Counted from the first letter of the stretch, positions 49,048-57,429 are shown. The stretch: 64,000 bases of DNA from Amycolatopsis sp. CA-230715 (GCF_018736145.1 NZ_CP059997.1:6075501-6139500); one strand, 5' to 3'. Notes: a model not told the origin generated them from the letters alone. Program-made: numbers and translations.

Positions 49048-50115
49048 TCAGCCCGCCGAAACGCAGTCGATGATTTCGTGCGCCAGCCGCGGCGTCGGCA
49101 CGCGCCCGTCGATGACCTTCACCCGGAACAGCGCGGCGAACGCGCTCGCCTGGCCGAGGTGCTCGCGCACCGCTTGGACGTTCTCGTGCGCGATGCCGGG
49201 GTAGGTGAACGCCAGCGCGGACCCGAGCACGCCGGGCGTGTAGATCCCGCTGCAGATCGTCACGTCGGTTTCGGTGTTCATCGGGTTGGGCGCCCGGACG
49301 AACAGGCCGACGTCCTCGATGATTTCCTTCCCGCCGCCGCCGGTTTCGATGATCGTCGGCAGCACCGGCGAGCCGTCCGGCCGCAGGAAGTGGTCCGGTT
49401 CGCCGTCGGGCCGCAGGCACTGCTGGATCGGCAGGTCGAGCAGGTGCAGCATGGTCCTGGTCAGCGGGTTCCACGCCGGGCCGCCGAGCAGCACGAGGGT
49501 GCGGGCGGTGCCGATGCTGCGCTCGCCTGCCGAACGGTGGCTCAGGTTGCGGTAGCCGCGCTTGGTCAGCGAGTTGAACATCGTGAAGAAGGCGTCGAGA
49601 TCGGCGTACCTGGCGAGCCTGCTGTAGTTGAAGGCGCCCTTTTCCCGCGCGAACGGCGGGCGCTGGTCGATCGGCAGCTCCGAGGCGACCACGAACACCT
49701 TGACGTCGCGGTCGTGGTGCCAGATTTCGTCGGCGGGCACCACCGAGGTGCGGGCGCCCGCCTTTTCCGCGCGGGCTTCCTCTTCGGCGTCCTCGCGCAG
49801 GGTCAGCAACTCGGTGCGCAGCTCGTCGTACCGGTTCCGCGTCGAATCGTCCAATGCGGACTCGCGCGGGATGTGCGGCGAGGGCCGCATGCTCGACGGT
49901 GTGCTGAACACCAGCGCGTACTGGACGATGCGTGCTTCCGAGGGGCGTTTGTCGATCTCGCCGTTCTCCCAGGTGGAGATGGCCGCCGTGCTCAGCGGCT
50001 TGCGCCCGCCGAGTGCGGCGGCCAGCTCGTCCTGCTTGACCTTCTCCTCGAACGCGCCTTCGCGCAGATCGCGCAGCCTGCGGGCGAGCTGCCGGCGCGC
50101 GCTCCTGCCTGCCAT
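49048..50115 (-). CDS. XRE-type helix-turn-helix protein with C-terminal putative sensor domain
   Basis: The 355-residue protein has an N-terminal XRE helix-turn-helix (residues about 8-65, KQDELAAALGGRKPLSTAAISTWENGE). A linker is followed by a domain of about 200 residues with VKVFVVASE, LVLLGGPAWNPLT, IIEDVGLFVRAPNP and VTICSGIYTPGVLGSALAF. That domain looks like a Rossmann-like ligand or nucleotide binder, but I do not recognise a characterised family. It leads an operon with a glycosyltransferase and an acyltransferase, so it may be their regulator. GTTAAG-N3-GTTAAG 42 bp upstream is a candidate site for itself. Confidence 0.75.
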   Translation of the reverse strand: MAGRSARRQLARRLRDLREGAFEEKVKQDELAAALGGRKPLSTAAISTWENGEIDKRPSEARIVQYALVFSTPSSMRPSPHIPRESALDDSTRNRYDELRTELLTLREDAEEEARAEKAGARTSVVPADEIWHHDRDVKVFVVASELPIDQRPPFAREKGAFNYSRLARYADLDAFFTMFNSLTKRGYRNLSHRSAGERSIGTARTLVLLGGPAWNPLTRTMLHLLDLPIQQCLRPDGEPDHFLRPDGSPVLPTIIETGGGGKEIIEDVGLFVRAPNPMNTETDVTICSGIYTPGVLGSALAFTYPGIAHENVQAVREHLGQASAFAALFRVKVIDGRVPTPRLAHEIIDCVSAG

Positions 50116-50156
50116 CAGGGTCTCCGTCCCATCCGGTGAGGATAACCCAAGCGGAG

Positions 50157-50171
50157 GTTAAGCGAGTTAAG
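50157..50171. promoter_or_regulatory. GTTAAG direct repeat upstream of the XRE operon
   Basis: GTTAAG occurs at 50157 and 50166, separated by CGA, a 9-bp period. It lies 42-56 bp upstream of the XRE start, a promoter position. Half-sites resemble those upstream of the membrane microprotein at 46960. Confidence 0.4.
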
Positions 50172-50236
50172 GGCACGTTATCGAAGGTGAATCGGGCGGA
50201 ACCGGCTCGGCGGACACCCGCGCGAACTGCGGTTCT

Positions 50237-50572
50237 TCAATCGTTTTGACGGCGCTCGCGGCGGCCGCGGGCCAGCTCCGTGCCGAGCGCGTCGAGGTGC
50301 TGGCTCCAGAACCGGCGAAAGCGTGACAGCCATTCGTCGACCTCGCGCAGCGGCTCCGAGTCGACGGCGTACAGGCGCCGCGTGCCCTCCGCGCGGACGG
50401 TCGCGAAGCCGTTTTCGCGCAGGACCCGGAGGTGCTGCGACACGGCGGGCTGCGAGATGCCGAACTCCTCTTGGATGATCGAGGTGACCGCACCGGACGT
50501 GCGCTCGCCGTCGGAGAGGAGTTCGAGGATCCGGCGGCGGACCGGGTCCCCGAGTACGTCGAACGCGTGCAC
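50237..50572 (-). CDS. ArsR/SmtB-type winged-helix repressor
   Basis: The 111-residue protein begins at GTG 50572 (HAFDVLGDPVRRRILELLSDGERTSG) and contains the recognition helix ISQPAVSQHLRVLRENGF. It lacks the cysteine or histidine metal motifs of ArsR/SmtB sensors, so it is of the non-metal type (SdpR- or ligand-free-like). It is divergent from the DUF2804 gene across 76 bp that contain a perfect 14-bp palindrome, so it likely represses both. The open frame upstream to 50674 crosses the palindrome and is rejected. Confidence 0.88.
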   Translation of the reverse strand: MHAFDVLGDPVRRRILELLSDGERTSGAVTSIIQEEFGISQPAVSQHLRVLRENGFATVRAEGTRRLYAVDSEPLREVDEWLSRFRRFWSQHLDALGTELARGRRERRQND

Positions 50573-50592
50573 CCGAGAACTATCCCAGGGGA

Positions 50593-50606
50593 GACTTATA
50601 TAAGTC
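50593..50606. promoter_or_regulatory. ArsR operator candidate (14-bp perfect palindrome)
   Basis: GACTTATATAAGTC is a perfect palindrome and strikingly AT-rich for this genome. It lies between the divergent ArsR (start 50572) and DUF2804 (start 50649) genes and probably overlaps their promoters. Confidence 0.75.
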
Positions 50607-50648
50607 AACGCGCGCATGCGATGCGGGCGGCCGGGCGAAGGGAGATCG

Positions 50649-51452
50649 ATGGACACGTTGCCTTGGCGCGGCACCGGGGAAGCGCCGCTCGATCCGGCGC
50701 GGCTGCCGAGGATGCGCGGGATGCGGCCGTTGAAGCGGTGGCGATACGTCGGCGTCTACGGCGAGCGGGTGCAGTTGTGCGCCGGGGTGGTCCGCATCGC
50801 GGGCGCTCCGCAGTCGTTCTGGGCGGTGCACCACCGCGACGGCGGCGTGTTCCGCGAGCGGACCGTGCTGCGGAAGGTGGTCGACCTCGACGACGGCACC
50901 GTGCGGTTCCGCGGGCGCGGGGTGACCGCGGAACTGCGGCTCGTTCCCGCGGGCGAGCGGGTGTCGGTCGTGTCGCGGCACGGCTCGCATCCGGTGTGGA
51001 CCCGCAAGACCCCGGTGCGCGCGACCGGTGAGGTCACCATCGACGGAGTCACCGTGCCGGTCGACGCGCCGGGCCTGCAGGACGACTCCGCCGGCCACCA
51101 CGCGCGGGTCACGCGGTGGTCGTGGAGCGCGGGGTGCGGAACCGCGGAGGACGGCCGCGCCGTGTGGTGGAACCTGGTCGACGGTCTCCACGACGCGGCC
51201 ACCTCCTCGGAGCGCACCGTGTGGGTCGACGGCACCGCGCGCGAGGTGCCGCCGGTCGCCTTCGCGCCCGATCTGTCCTCTGTGGACGGACTACGGTTCG
51301 AAGTGGAGGCGGAACGGGCGCGGCACGACCGGCTGCTCCTCGTCGACAGCGCGTACCGCCAGCCGTTCGGCACGTTCACCGGGACGCTGCCCGGCGGCGT
51401 CGTGCTGCGCGAGGGTTACGGCGTGATGGAGCGGCACGACGTCCGCTGGTGA
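50649..51452 (+). CDS. DUF2804 family protein
   Basis: The 267-residue protein resembles the DUF2804 family, with WRYVGVYGERVQLCAGVVRIAG near residue 32, RWSWSAGCGTAEDGRAVWWNLVDGLHD and a closing LREGYGVMERHDVRW. The family is beta-rich and resembles lipocalin/AttH-type hydroxysteroid or carotenoid-binding folds, with no fixed function. ATG 50649 has GGGAG upstream. Divergent control by the ArsR gene is likely. It overlaps nothing and is convergent with the maleylpyruvate-isomerase-family gene, with stops 2 bp apart. Confidence 0.75.
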   Translation: MDTLPWRGTGEAPLDPARLPRMRGMRPLKRWRYVGVYGERVQLCAGVVRIAGAPQSFWAVHHRDGGVFRERTVLRKVVDLDDGTVRFRGRGVTAELRLVPAGERVSVVSRHGSHPVWTRKTPVRATGEVTIDGVTVPVDAPGLQDDSAGHHARVTRWSWSAGCGTAEDGRAVWWNLVDGLHDAATSSERTVWVDGTAREVPPVAFAPDLSSVDGLRFEVEAERARHDRLLLVDSAYRQPFGTFTGTLPGGVVLREGYGVMERHDVRW

Positions 51453-51454
51453 CC

Positions 51455-52075
51455 TCAGCGGGTGAACCGCGCGCCCGGTTCGCCCCGCAGCCTGCCCTCC
51501 GGCACCTTCCGTCCACAAAGGACGAGCAGGAGGTCCTGCGCGCGCCCGGAAAGCGGCGTGCCGGAGCCGAGCGACCAGTCGAGGTCGTCGGCGCGCAGTT
51601 CGATCCCGTTCAGGTCGACGCCGAAGAACTTCCGCCCGCGCTCGGAATCGGAGCCGGCCAGCACGCGCAGCATCCGCCCGCTGGGGATCGGCAGGTCGAT
51701 CCCCAGCGGCACGGTGATGTCGAGGCCGTGGATCACGTCGTGCGACAGCGCGCCGTCCATCCCGCCGCCCGGTGGTTTCCAGACGAAGTCCGCGTTGTCC
51801 GCGAGCGCGGCGGTCAGCTCCGCGGTCGTCATCGTCGCCGCGTCGTGCCGTGCGGCGCGATCGGCCATCCTGGCGAAGTTCCCGCGCGCCTTGAGCATGC
51901 CGAGCGCGACCTTCGGCAGCTTGTAGCGGAACGGCATGGTGAGGTGCGCGGCGACCTCGCGCACGCGCCATCCCGCGCACAGCGACGGCGTGTCCCATTG
52001 GCCGTCGTCAAGGCCCTCCAGCACGGTCGCGAGCGCACGGCGGTGTTCGGCGATGTCGATCTCGATTTCGGTCAT
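51455..52075 (-). CDS. maleylpyruvate isomerase family, mycothiol-dependent (DinB-like) protein
   Basis: The 206-residue helical-bundle protein begins EIDIAEHRRALATVLEGLDDGQWDTPSLCAGWRVREVAAHLT, the signature of actinobacterial mycothiol-dependent enzymes of the DinB/MDMPI superfamily. The metal-binding histidines are in AAHLT and LSHDVIHGLD. It probably performs a mycothiol transfer or isomerisation; the exact substrate is unknown. ATG 52075 was chosen over the longer frame to 52111. It lies in a minus-strand run with the YCII-like gene upstream (36 bp gap). Confidence 0.85.
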   Translation of the reverse strand: MTEIEIDIAEHRRALATVLEGLDDGQWDTPSLCAGWRVREVAAHLTMPFRYKLPKVALGMLKARGNFARMADRAARHDAATMTTAELTAALADNADFVWKPPGGGMDGALSHDVIHGLDITVPLGIDLPIPSGRMLRVLAGSDSERGRKFFGVDLNGIELRADDLDWSLGSGTPLSGRAQDLLLVLCGRKVPEGRLRGEPGARFTR

Positions 52076-52111
52076 GCCCTCCCGACGAACGGGGCAGGGC
52101 AGGACAGACAC

Positions 52112-52444
52112 TCAGCTCGGAGGTCCGTCCAGAACGGGCCTGACCTCGATCGACCCGTACCCCGCCGCCGGATGCTTCGCCGCGATTTCGAGCGCCTCGT
52201 CGAGATCGGCGCATTCGATCAGGCAGAACCCGCCGATCTGCTCCTTGGCCTCGGTGAACGGCCCGTCGGTGAGCAGCACCTCGTCACCGCGCACCCGCAC
52301 CGTCGTCGCGTCCGGCGGCGGGGCGAGACCCGCACCGCCCCGGATCACTCCGCGCGCTTCCATTTCCTCGCTCCAGCCGCCGCAGCCGTCCTGGGCGTGC
52401 TCGGCGGCGGACTCGTCGCCGCAGATCAGCAGCACGTACTTCAT
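52112..52444 (-). CDS. YCII-related (DGPF domain) protein
   Basis: A 110-residue protein with the ferredoxin-like YCII fold: MKYVLLICGDESA at the start, LTDGPFTEAKEQIGGFCLIECADLDEALEIAAKHPA in two segments, and GSIEVRPV at the end. DGPF is the family hallmark. In actinobacteria these are often next to ECF sigma genes; none is seen here. The function is unknown; some relatives are dehydrochlorinases or isomerases. ATG 52444 has GAGGAGG upstream. It follows the CPBP protease gene by 17 bp. Confidence 0.88.
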   Translation of the reverse strand: MKYVLLICGDESAAEHAQDGCGGWSEEMEARGVIRGGAGLAPPPDATTVRVRGDEVLLTDGPFTEAKEQIGGFCLIECADLDEALEIAAKHPAAGYGSIEVRPVLDGPPS

Positions 52445-52461
52445 CGAAGACCTCCTCAGGC

Positions 52462-53100
52462 TCACGTAGCCGACGAACGGGGAAGCCCGTCTTCGACATC
52501 CTGCCGCAGCTCGTTTTCGAAGAGCGGCGGCAGGAACCGCACCATCAAAGCCGACCACACCACGTGCGTGAGCGCGGGCGCCAGCACCCCGCCGCTCGCG
52601 CGCCGCTGGAGCCCGAACAGCGCGCCCATCACGACCGACGCGAGCACGAGCGCCGGGTTCCTGGTCGCCATCGTCGAAAGCGCGTAGGCCGCGGTCGAAG
52701 CGCGCACGGGCCGGTCCCCGGCCGCCGCGTACAGCGCGCCGCGGAAGAACACTTCTTCGGCGGCGCCGGTGACCAGCGCGGTCAGCAGCACCGGCGGCGA
52801 AGAGCCCTGGTGGGCGTATCCGAGCACGCGGCGCAGCGCCCGGTTCAGGACCGGGATCCGGCGCGCGACGAGGGCGCTCGCGTAGAACGCGCCGAACGCG
52901 CCAACTCCGGTCGCCACCGGAGCCACGACCCGCCGGTCTCCGAGCGGCACCGGCCCGGCCGCGAGACCGCCCGCGACCCACGTCGCGGCGACTCCGCCGG
53001 TCAGCGCGTAGAACCGCCGCGATCCCGGCGGGCTCGACAGCGACAGCCCGAGCAGGCCCGATCCCGCCGCCGCGATCGCGGCCACCCCGCGCCGCTTCAC
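52462..53100 (-). CDS. CPBP family intramembrane metalloprotease
   Basis: The 212-residue membrane protein has several hydrophobic segments and the CPBP/Abi signature GAAEEVFFRGALY (glutamate pair plus arginine) and a later LTHVVWSALM with histidine. These bind metal in the membrane. The family includes prenyl-CaaX proteases and bacteriocin self-immunity proteins. The GTG at 53100 overlaps the stop of the preceding gene (53097) by 4 bp. It is likely co-transcribed with the nucleotide-binding protein upstream and the YCII and maleylpyruvate-isomerase-family genes downstream. Confidence 0.85.
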   Translation of the reverse strand: MKRRGVAAIAAAGSGLLGLSLSSPPGSRRFYALTGGVAATWVAGGLAAGPVPLGDRRVVAPVATGVGAFGAFYASALVARRIPVLNRALRRVLGYAHQGSSPPVLLTALVTGAAEEVFFRGALYAAAGDRPVRASTAAYALSTMATRNPALVLASVVMGALFGLQRRASGGVLAPALTHVVWSALMVRFLPPLFENELRQDVEDGLPRSSAT

Positions 53101-53993
53101 CGCGCCCGCCTCCGTTTCGCCCGCTCGCCGAGCGCTTGCAGCACCGCGTCGTCGTAGTCCATCGGTTCGAACGGCACCACCGTGCGGATCGCGTCGTCGC
53201 GCACCACGACCTCGTTCGCCATCGAGTCGACGAGCGTCCTGCCCGTGCGCGTGTCCACGGTCGTGACCAGGGAAAGCCAGTACGAAGAGAGCCTCGGCGA
53301 GAGCAGCGGAACCGGCACGACCACCAGGAACCTGCCCTGCAGTGCCGCGACCCGGCGCAGCATGTCCACGTAGGCGAGGACCTCGGAGCCGCCGATGTCG
53401 AACGCGCGCCCTTCCGCCTCGGGTGGTTCGAGGACCCCGACGAGGTAGCGCACCACGTCCGCGAGCGCGATCGGCTGGGTGCGGGTGCGCACCCATTTCG
53501 GGGTGACCATCACCGGCAGGTGCTCGACGAGCTGGCGGGTCAGCTCCCACGAGATCCCGCCGTCGCCGATGACGATCCCGGCGCGCAGCACGGTCACCGG
53601 CACGCCGCCGTCGCCGAGCAGCCGCTCGACCTCGCGGCGGCTGCGCAGGTGCGGCGACAGGTCGTCGGCGTCGTCGCCGAGCCCGCCGAGGTAGACGATC
53701 CGCCGCAGCCCCGCGTCGGCGGCGGCGCGGCCGAACGCCCGCGCCGCGTCCGCGTCGCGCCGTTCGAAATCGCCGCTGCCCAGCGAATGCACGAGGTAGT
53801 AGGCGGCGTCGGCGCCCCGCATCGCTTCGCGGAGTGACCGCTCGTCTCCGACATCGCCCCGCACCGCGGTGCCCGCGCCCGCGTACCGCTCCGGCCGCCG
53901 CGTCATGGCCAGCACTTCGTGGCCGGCTTCGGCCAGTGCCGGGCACAACCGCCCGCCGACGAACCCCGACGATCCCGCCACCAGTACCCGCAT
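53097..53993 (-). CDS. NAD(P)-binding NmrA/atypical SDR protein (DUF2867-like)
   Basis: The 298-residue protein starts with MRVLVAGSSGFVGGRLCPAL, an atypical extended-SDR nucleotide motif, and has RRIVYLGGLGDD, LRAGIVIGDGGISWEL and VRTRTQPIALADVVRYLVG. It lacks a clear Tyr-xxx-Lys catalytic pair, so it may be a sensor or epimerase-like oxidoreductase. It is the first gene of a minus-strand run down to 51455, coupled by overlap to the CPBP gene. It is divergent from htpG over 118 bp. Confidence 0.85.
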   Translation of the reverse strand: MRVLVAGSSGFVGGRLCPALAEAGHEVLAMTRRPERYAGAGTAVRGDVGDERSLREAMRGADAAYYLVHSLGSGDFERRDADAARAFGRAAADAGLRRIVYLGGLGDDADDLSPHLRSRREVERLLGDGGVPVTVLRAGIVIGDGGISWELTRQLVEHLPVMVTPKWVRTRTQPIALADVVRYLVGVLEPPEAEGRAFDIGGSEVLAYVDMLRRVAALQGRFLVVVPVPLLSPRLSSYWLSLVTTVDTRTGRTLVDSMANEVVVRDDAIRTVVPFEPMDYDDAVLQALGERAKRRRAR

Positions 53994-54111
53994 GTCTGCT
54001 CACGCTAGGTCTTCGGTGGTGCCCCCGCCGTCCGAGTTCACCCGAACCCGCACGGCCACCACCGGAAATTGCCATAATCGGGAGCGTCAAGGCACACCCG
54101 AAAGGACAACG

Positions 54112-56031
54112 GTGGAAACACAGGTCGAAACCCTCGAGTTCCAGGCCGAGGCGCGCCAGCTGCTCCAGCTGATGGTGCACTCGATCTACTCCAACAAGGA
54201 CGTCTTCCTGCGCGAGCTCATTTCCAACGCCTCCGACGCGCTGGACAAGCTCAGGCTGGCGGCATACCTGGACAAGGACCTGGAGGTGGATACCTCCGAT
54301 CTGCACATCGACCTCGCGGTCGACAAGGCGGCGCGCGTGCTGACCGTGCGCGACAACGGCATCGGCATGTCGCGCGACGACGTCGTCGGCCTGATCGGCA
54401 CGATCGCGAAGTCCGGCACCGCGGAGTTCCTGAAGAAGCTCAAGGAGTCCAAGGACGCGGCGGCTTCGCAGGACCTGATCGGGCAGTTCGGCGTCGGCTT
54501 CTACTCGAGCTTCATGGTCGCGGACAAGGTCACCCTGCTGACCAGGCGCGCGGGCGAGGCCACCGGCACGCGCTGGGAGTCCAGCGGTGAAGGCACCTAC
54601 ACCGTCGAAGAGGTCGAGGACGCCCCGCAGGGCACGGCGGTGATGCTGCACCTCAAGGACGAGGACGCCGAGGACCACCTCTTCGACTACACCGCGGAGT
54701 GGAAGATCAAGGAGCTCGTCCGCCGGTACGCCGACTTCATCACGTGGCCGATCAAGATGGCCACCGAGCGCCCCGACCCCGACGCCGAGGGCGAGACCAA
54801 GACCGAGGTCGAGACCGTCAACTCGATGAAGGCGCTGTGGGCGCGTGCCAAGGACGAGGCGACCGAGGCCGAGTACCACGAGTTCTACAAGCACGTCAGC
54901 CACGACTGGCAGGACCCGCTCGAAACCATCCGCATGCAGGCGGAGGGCACCTTCGAGTACCAGGCGCTGCTGTTCATCCCGTCGCACGCGCCGATGGACC
55001 TGTTCATGCGCGAGCACAAGCGCGGCGTGCAGCTCTACGTCAAGCGCGTGTTCATCATGGAGGACTGCGAAGCGCTGATGCCGGAGTACCTCCGGTTCGT
55101 CAAGGGCGTGGTCGACGCGCAGGACCTCTCGCTGAACGTGTCGAGGGAGATCCTGCAGCAGGACCGCCAGATCCAGCTCATGCGCAGGCGGCTGGTGAAG
55201 AAGGTGCTGTCCACCGTCAAGACCATGATGGACGGGAAACCGGACGACTACGGCACGTTCTGGAAGGAGTTCGGCGCCGTCGTCAAGGAGGGTCTGCTCG
55301 ACGACACCGACAACCGCGGCACCATCCTGGAAATCTCGTCGTTCGACTCGACGCACGACGAGGAGAAGGTCACCACGCTGCGCGAGTACGTGGAGCGGAT
55401 GAAGGACGGCCAGGAGCACATCTACTTCGCGACCGGCCGCACGCGTTCGCTCATCGAGAACTCGCCGCACATGGAAGCCTTCAAGGCCAAGGGTTTCGAG
55501 GTGCTCGTCCTCACCGACCCGATCGACGAGATGTGGGTCGACGCGGTCGGCGAGTTCGACGGCAAGCGGTTCCAGTCGATCGCGAAGGGCGAGGTCGACC
55601 TCGACTCCGAGGACGAGAAGAAGTCCGAGGAACCCGAGCGGGAGCAGCAGAAGGAGGAGTTCTCCGGGCTGCTGTCGTGGCTGGGCACCGAGCTGGAGGA
55701 GAACGTCAAGGAGGTGCGGCTGTCCACGCGGCTCACCACCTCGCCCGCCTGCCTCGTCGGCGACACGAACGACATGACCCCGGCGCTGGAGAAGATGTAC
55801 CGGGCGATGGGGCAGCCGATGCCGAAGGTCAAGCGGATCCTCGAACTCAACCCCGAGCACGCGCTCGTGCAGGGGCTGCGGAAGGCGCACGAGGAAAAGG
55901 CGGACGACCCCGGCGTCGCCGAAACCGCCGAACTGCTCTACGGCATGGCGCTGCTCGGCGAAGGCGGCGAACTGAGCGACCCGCCCCGGTTCGCGCGCGT
56001 GCTGGCCGACCGCCTGAGCCGCACCATGTGA
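54112..56031 (+). CDS. htpG: HtpG, bacterial Hsp90 chaperone
   Basis: A 639-residue HtpG. The N-terminal GHKL ATPase domain shows FLRELISNASDALDKLR with the catalytic Glu and Asn, LTVRDNGIGMS, GTIAKSGT and GQFGVGFYSSF. The middle domain has the conserved NSMKALWAR segment, and DLSLNVSREILQQDR lies further on. The C-terminal dimerisation domain contains DTNDMTPALEKMYRAMGQ. It assists folding of client proteins with ATP in the cytosol. The GTG at 54112 is preceded by AAAGGA; upstream frame is not needed. Its terminator at 56052 has been split by the IS481 element. No HspR-type HAIR repeat is seen upstream. Confidence 0.95.
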   Translation: METQVETLEFQAEARQLLQLMVHSIYSNKDVFLRELISNASDALDKLRLAAYLDKDLEVDTSDLHIDLAVDKAARVLTVRDNGIGMSRDDVVGLIGTIAKSGTAEFLKKLKESKDAAASQDLIGQFGVGFYSSFMVADKVTLLTRRAGEATGTRWESSGEGTYTVEEVEDAPQGTAVMLHLKDEDAEDHLFDYTAEWKIKELVRRYADFITWPIKMATERPDPDAEGETKTEVETVNSMKALWARAKDEATEAEYHEFYKHVSHDWQDPLETIRMQAEGTFEYQALLFIPSHAPMDLFMREHKRGVQLYVKRVFIMEDCEALMPEYLRFVKGVVDAQDLSLNVSREILQQDRQIQLMRRRLVKKVLSTVKTMMDGKPDDYGTFWKEFGAVVKEGLLDDTDNRGTILEISSFDSTHDEEKVTTLREYVERMKDGQEHIYFATGRTRSLIENSPHMEAFKAKGFEVLVLTDPIDEMWVDAVGEFDGKRFQSIAKGEVDLDSEDEKKSEEPEREQQKEEFSGLLSWLGTELEENVKEVRLSTRLTTSPACLVGDTNDMTPALEKMYRAMGQPMPKVKRILELNPEHALVQGLRKAHEEKADDPGVAETAELLYGMALLGEGGELSDPPRFARVLADRLSRTM

Positions 56032-56051
56032 CCTGCCGATTTTCCTTCCCC

Positions 56052-56069
56052 GAAGGCCACCTTGACGGC
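56052..56069 (+). terminator. left arm of the split htpG terminator
   Basis: GAAGGCCACCTTGACGGC starts 20 bp past the htpG stop. Its exact complement is now 1.37 kb away at 57441-57458. Without the insertion the two arms would form an 18-bp stem with a 7-base loop (ACTGAGC). The short GGC-ACTGAGC-GCC hairpin left at each end is much weaker. Confidence 0.8.
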
Positions 56070-56080
56070 ACTGAGCGCCG

Positions 56081-57429
56081 TGTCGTGTCTCGGTAGTTCT
56101 GCCGCAGGTTTGTCTCGGTTGTTGTGACACAGGTTAGGCGGCTGGGGTGAGTTGGCCTTGGTAGGTCTTGGTGTGGTCGAGGTGGATGTGGCCGATCGGG
56201 TCGCCGTCGCTGGTGTAGGCGGTGGCCCGGTCGCTGTCACGGATGATGGTGATGGTGTGTCCGGCGTGGGCGGTGCCGATCCGTAGCCGGGCGTGTTTGC
56301 CGAGGTTGACCGTGCCGGTGGTGCTGACTTTGAGGCGGTGCACGGTGGCGTCGTCCTGGACGGGCAGGTGCTGGGGTCCGCCGTGGCTGTCGCTGGTGGT
56401 CCAGGCATGGGTGGGGGTTTGCCGGCCAAGGGCGCTGTGGCGGCGGTGGTTGTAGTGCTCGCGGTAGACCTCGAGCAGGGTGCGGAGTTCGGTCAGGGTC
56501 GCGGGTTGGATGGGTTGGTGATCCAGCCAGCGTTTGAAGGTCTGGTGGTGGCGTTCGACCTTGCCGCAGGTCTGCGGGTGGTAGGGGCTGGAATGGATCA
56601 GCCTGCAGCCGTGGCCGGTGACGGTGCGGGCGAACGCCGATGGCCCGGCGTTGGGGTGGCGGCCGCGTGAGGTGAACGCGGATCCGTTGTCGGACAACAC
56701 GATCGCGGGCGCACCATGGTCGGTGATGGCCGCGGTGATCGCGGTGATCGCGGCACGGGAGGTTTCGGCCTCGGCGGCGTGATTGGCCACCAGCATGCGC
56801 GTGCAGTCGTCGAGGACCTCGAACACCACCACCGTGGCCCCGCCGGCGAGGATGACCTCGGTGGCGTCGATCTGGTAGCAGTCCCGCGGCCGGGCATAGC
56901 TGAACCGACGGTAGGAGGACCGGGGCCGCTTACGGGGGTTGGACTCGGCCAGCCCGTGCCGGGACAGGATCCGGTTGATCGTGGCCCGCGACGGGACAGG
57001 CCAGCCCCGTCCGGCCCAGTCCCGCTCGGCGGCCAACTCCAGAAGCCGATCGCGGATCGGGTCCGCCCCGTTGTCCGGTTTCAGCTCCTTCCGCAGCCGC
57101 AGCACGACAGCCACGACCGGCTCCGCCGTAGCATGCCGCACGGTCTTGGGCCGGGTCGACCGCCGCCGCCACTGCCCCTCGGCCTGGATCCGGGCACGGT
57201 GCCGATAGAACGTCCGCCTATCGACACCATGCTCCCGGCACCACGCCGACACGTTCTCAACCGGCACTTCAGCCGTCAGCATCGCGTCCACGAATCGCAT
57301 GATCGTCCCATTCCGCGTCATGGCCCTCACCACAACGCCGGTCAGGCGGCAGATCATGCAACATCACCCGACCCGGGTGTGTCACATGCTGCGATACACA
57401 AACTGTGTCAAAACAGCTGATACTGAACA
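56081..57429. mobile_element. IS481-family insertion sequence (about 1.35 kb)
   Basis: The element begins TGTCGTGTCTCGG (56081) and ends CTGAACA (57429). It is flanked by a 15-bp direct repeat, CGGCACTGAGCGCCG, at 56066-56080 and 57430-57444, which marks the target duplication. The terminal TGT/ACA match and the imperfect inverted ends fit IS481. The left end also has a repeated TGTCTCGGTNGTT (56086 and 56109), probably transposase-binding sites. It holds one intact transposase gene. Confidence 0.85.
56134..57321 (-). CDS. IS481-family transposase
   Basis: The 395-residue protein has an N-terminal helix-turn-helix region (VSAWCREHGVDRRTFYRHRARI) and an rve-type integrase core. The DDE residues appear as CYQIDATEV, IVLSDNGSAF and GKVERHHQTFKRWL, in the order of IS481/IS3-type enzymes. 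A beta-rich C-terminal tail follows (DSDRATAYTSDGDPI). ATG 57321 is taken as start; the open frame reaches 57357. No frameshift is seen, so it may be active. It faces opposite to htpG. Confidence 0.9.
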   Translation of the reverse strand: MTRNGTIMRFVDAMLTAEVPVENVSAWCREHGVDRRTFYRHRARIQAEGQWRRRSTRPKTVRHATAEPVVAVVLRLRKELKPDNGADPIRDRLLELAAERDWAGRGWPVPSRATINRILSRHGLAESNPRKRPRSSYRRFSYARPRDCYQIDATEVILAGGATVVVFEVLDDCTRMLVANHAAEAETSRAAITAITAAITDHGAPAIVLSDNGSAFTSRGRHPNAGPSAFARTVTGHGCRLIHSSPYHPQTCGKVERHHQTFKRWLDHQPIQPATLTELRTLLEVYREHYNHRRHSALGRQTPTHAWTTSDSHGGPQHLPVQDDATVHRLKVSTTGTVNLGKHARLRIGTAHAGHTITIIRDSDRATAYTSDGDPIGHIHLDHTKTYQGQLTPAA

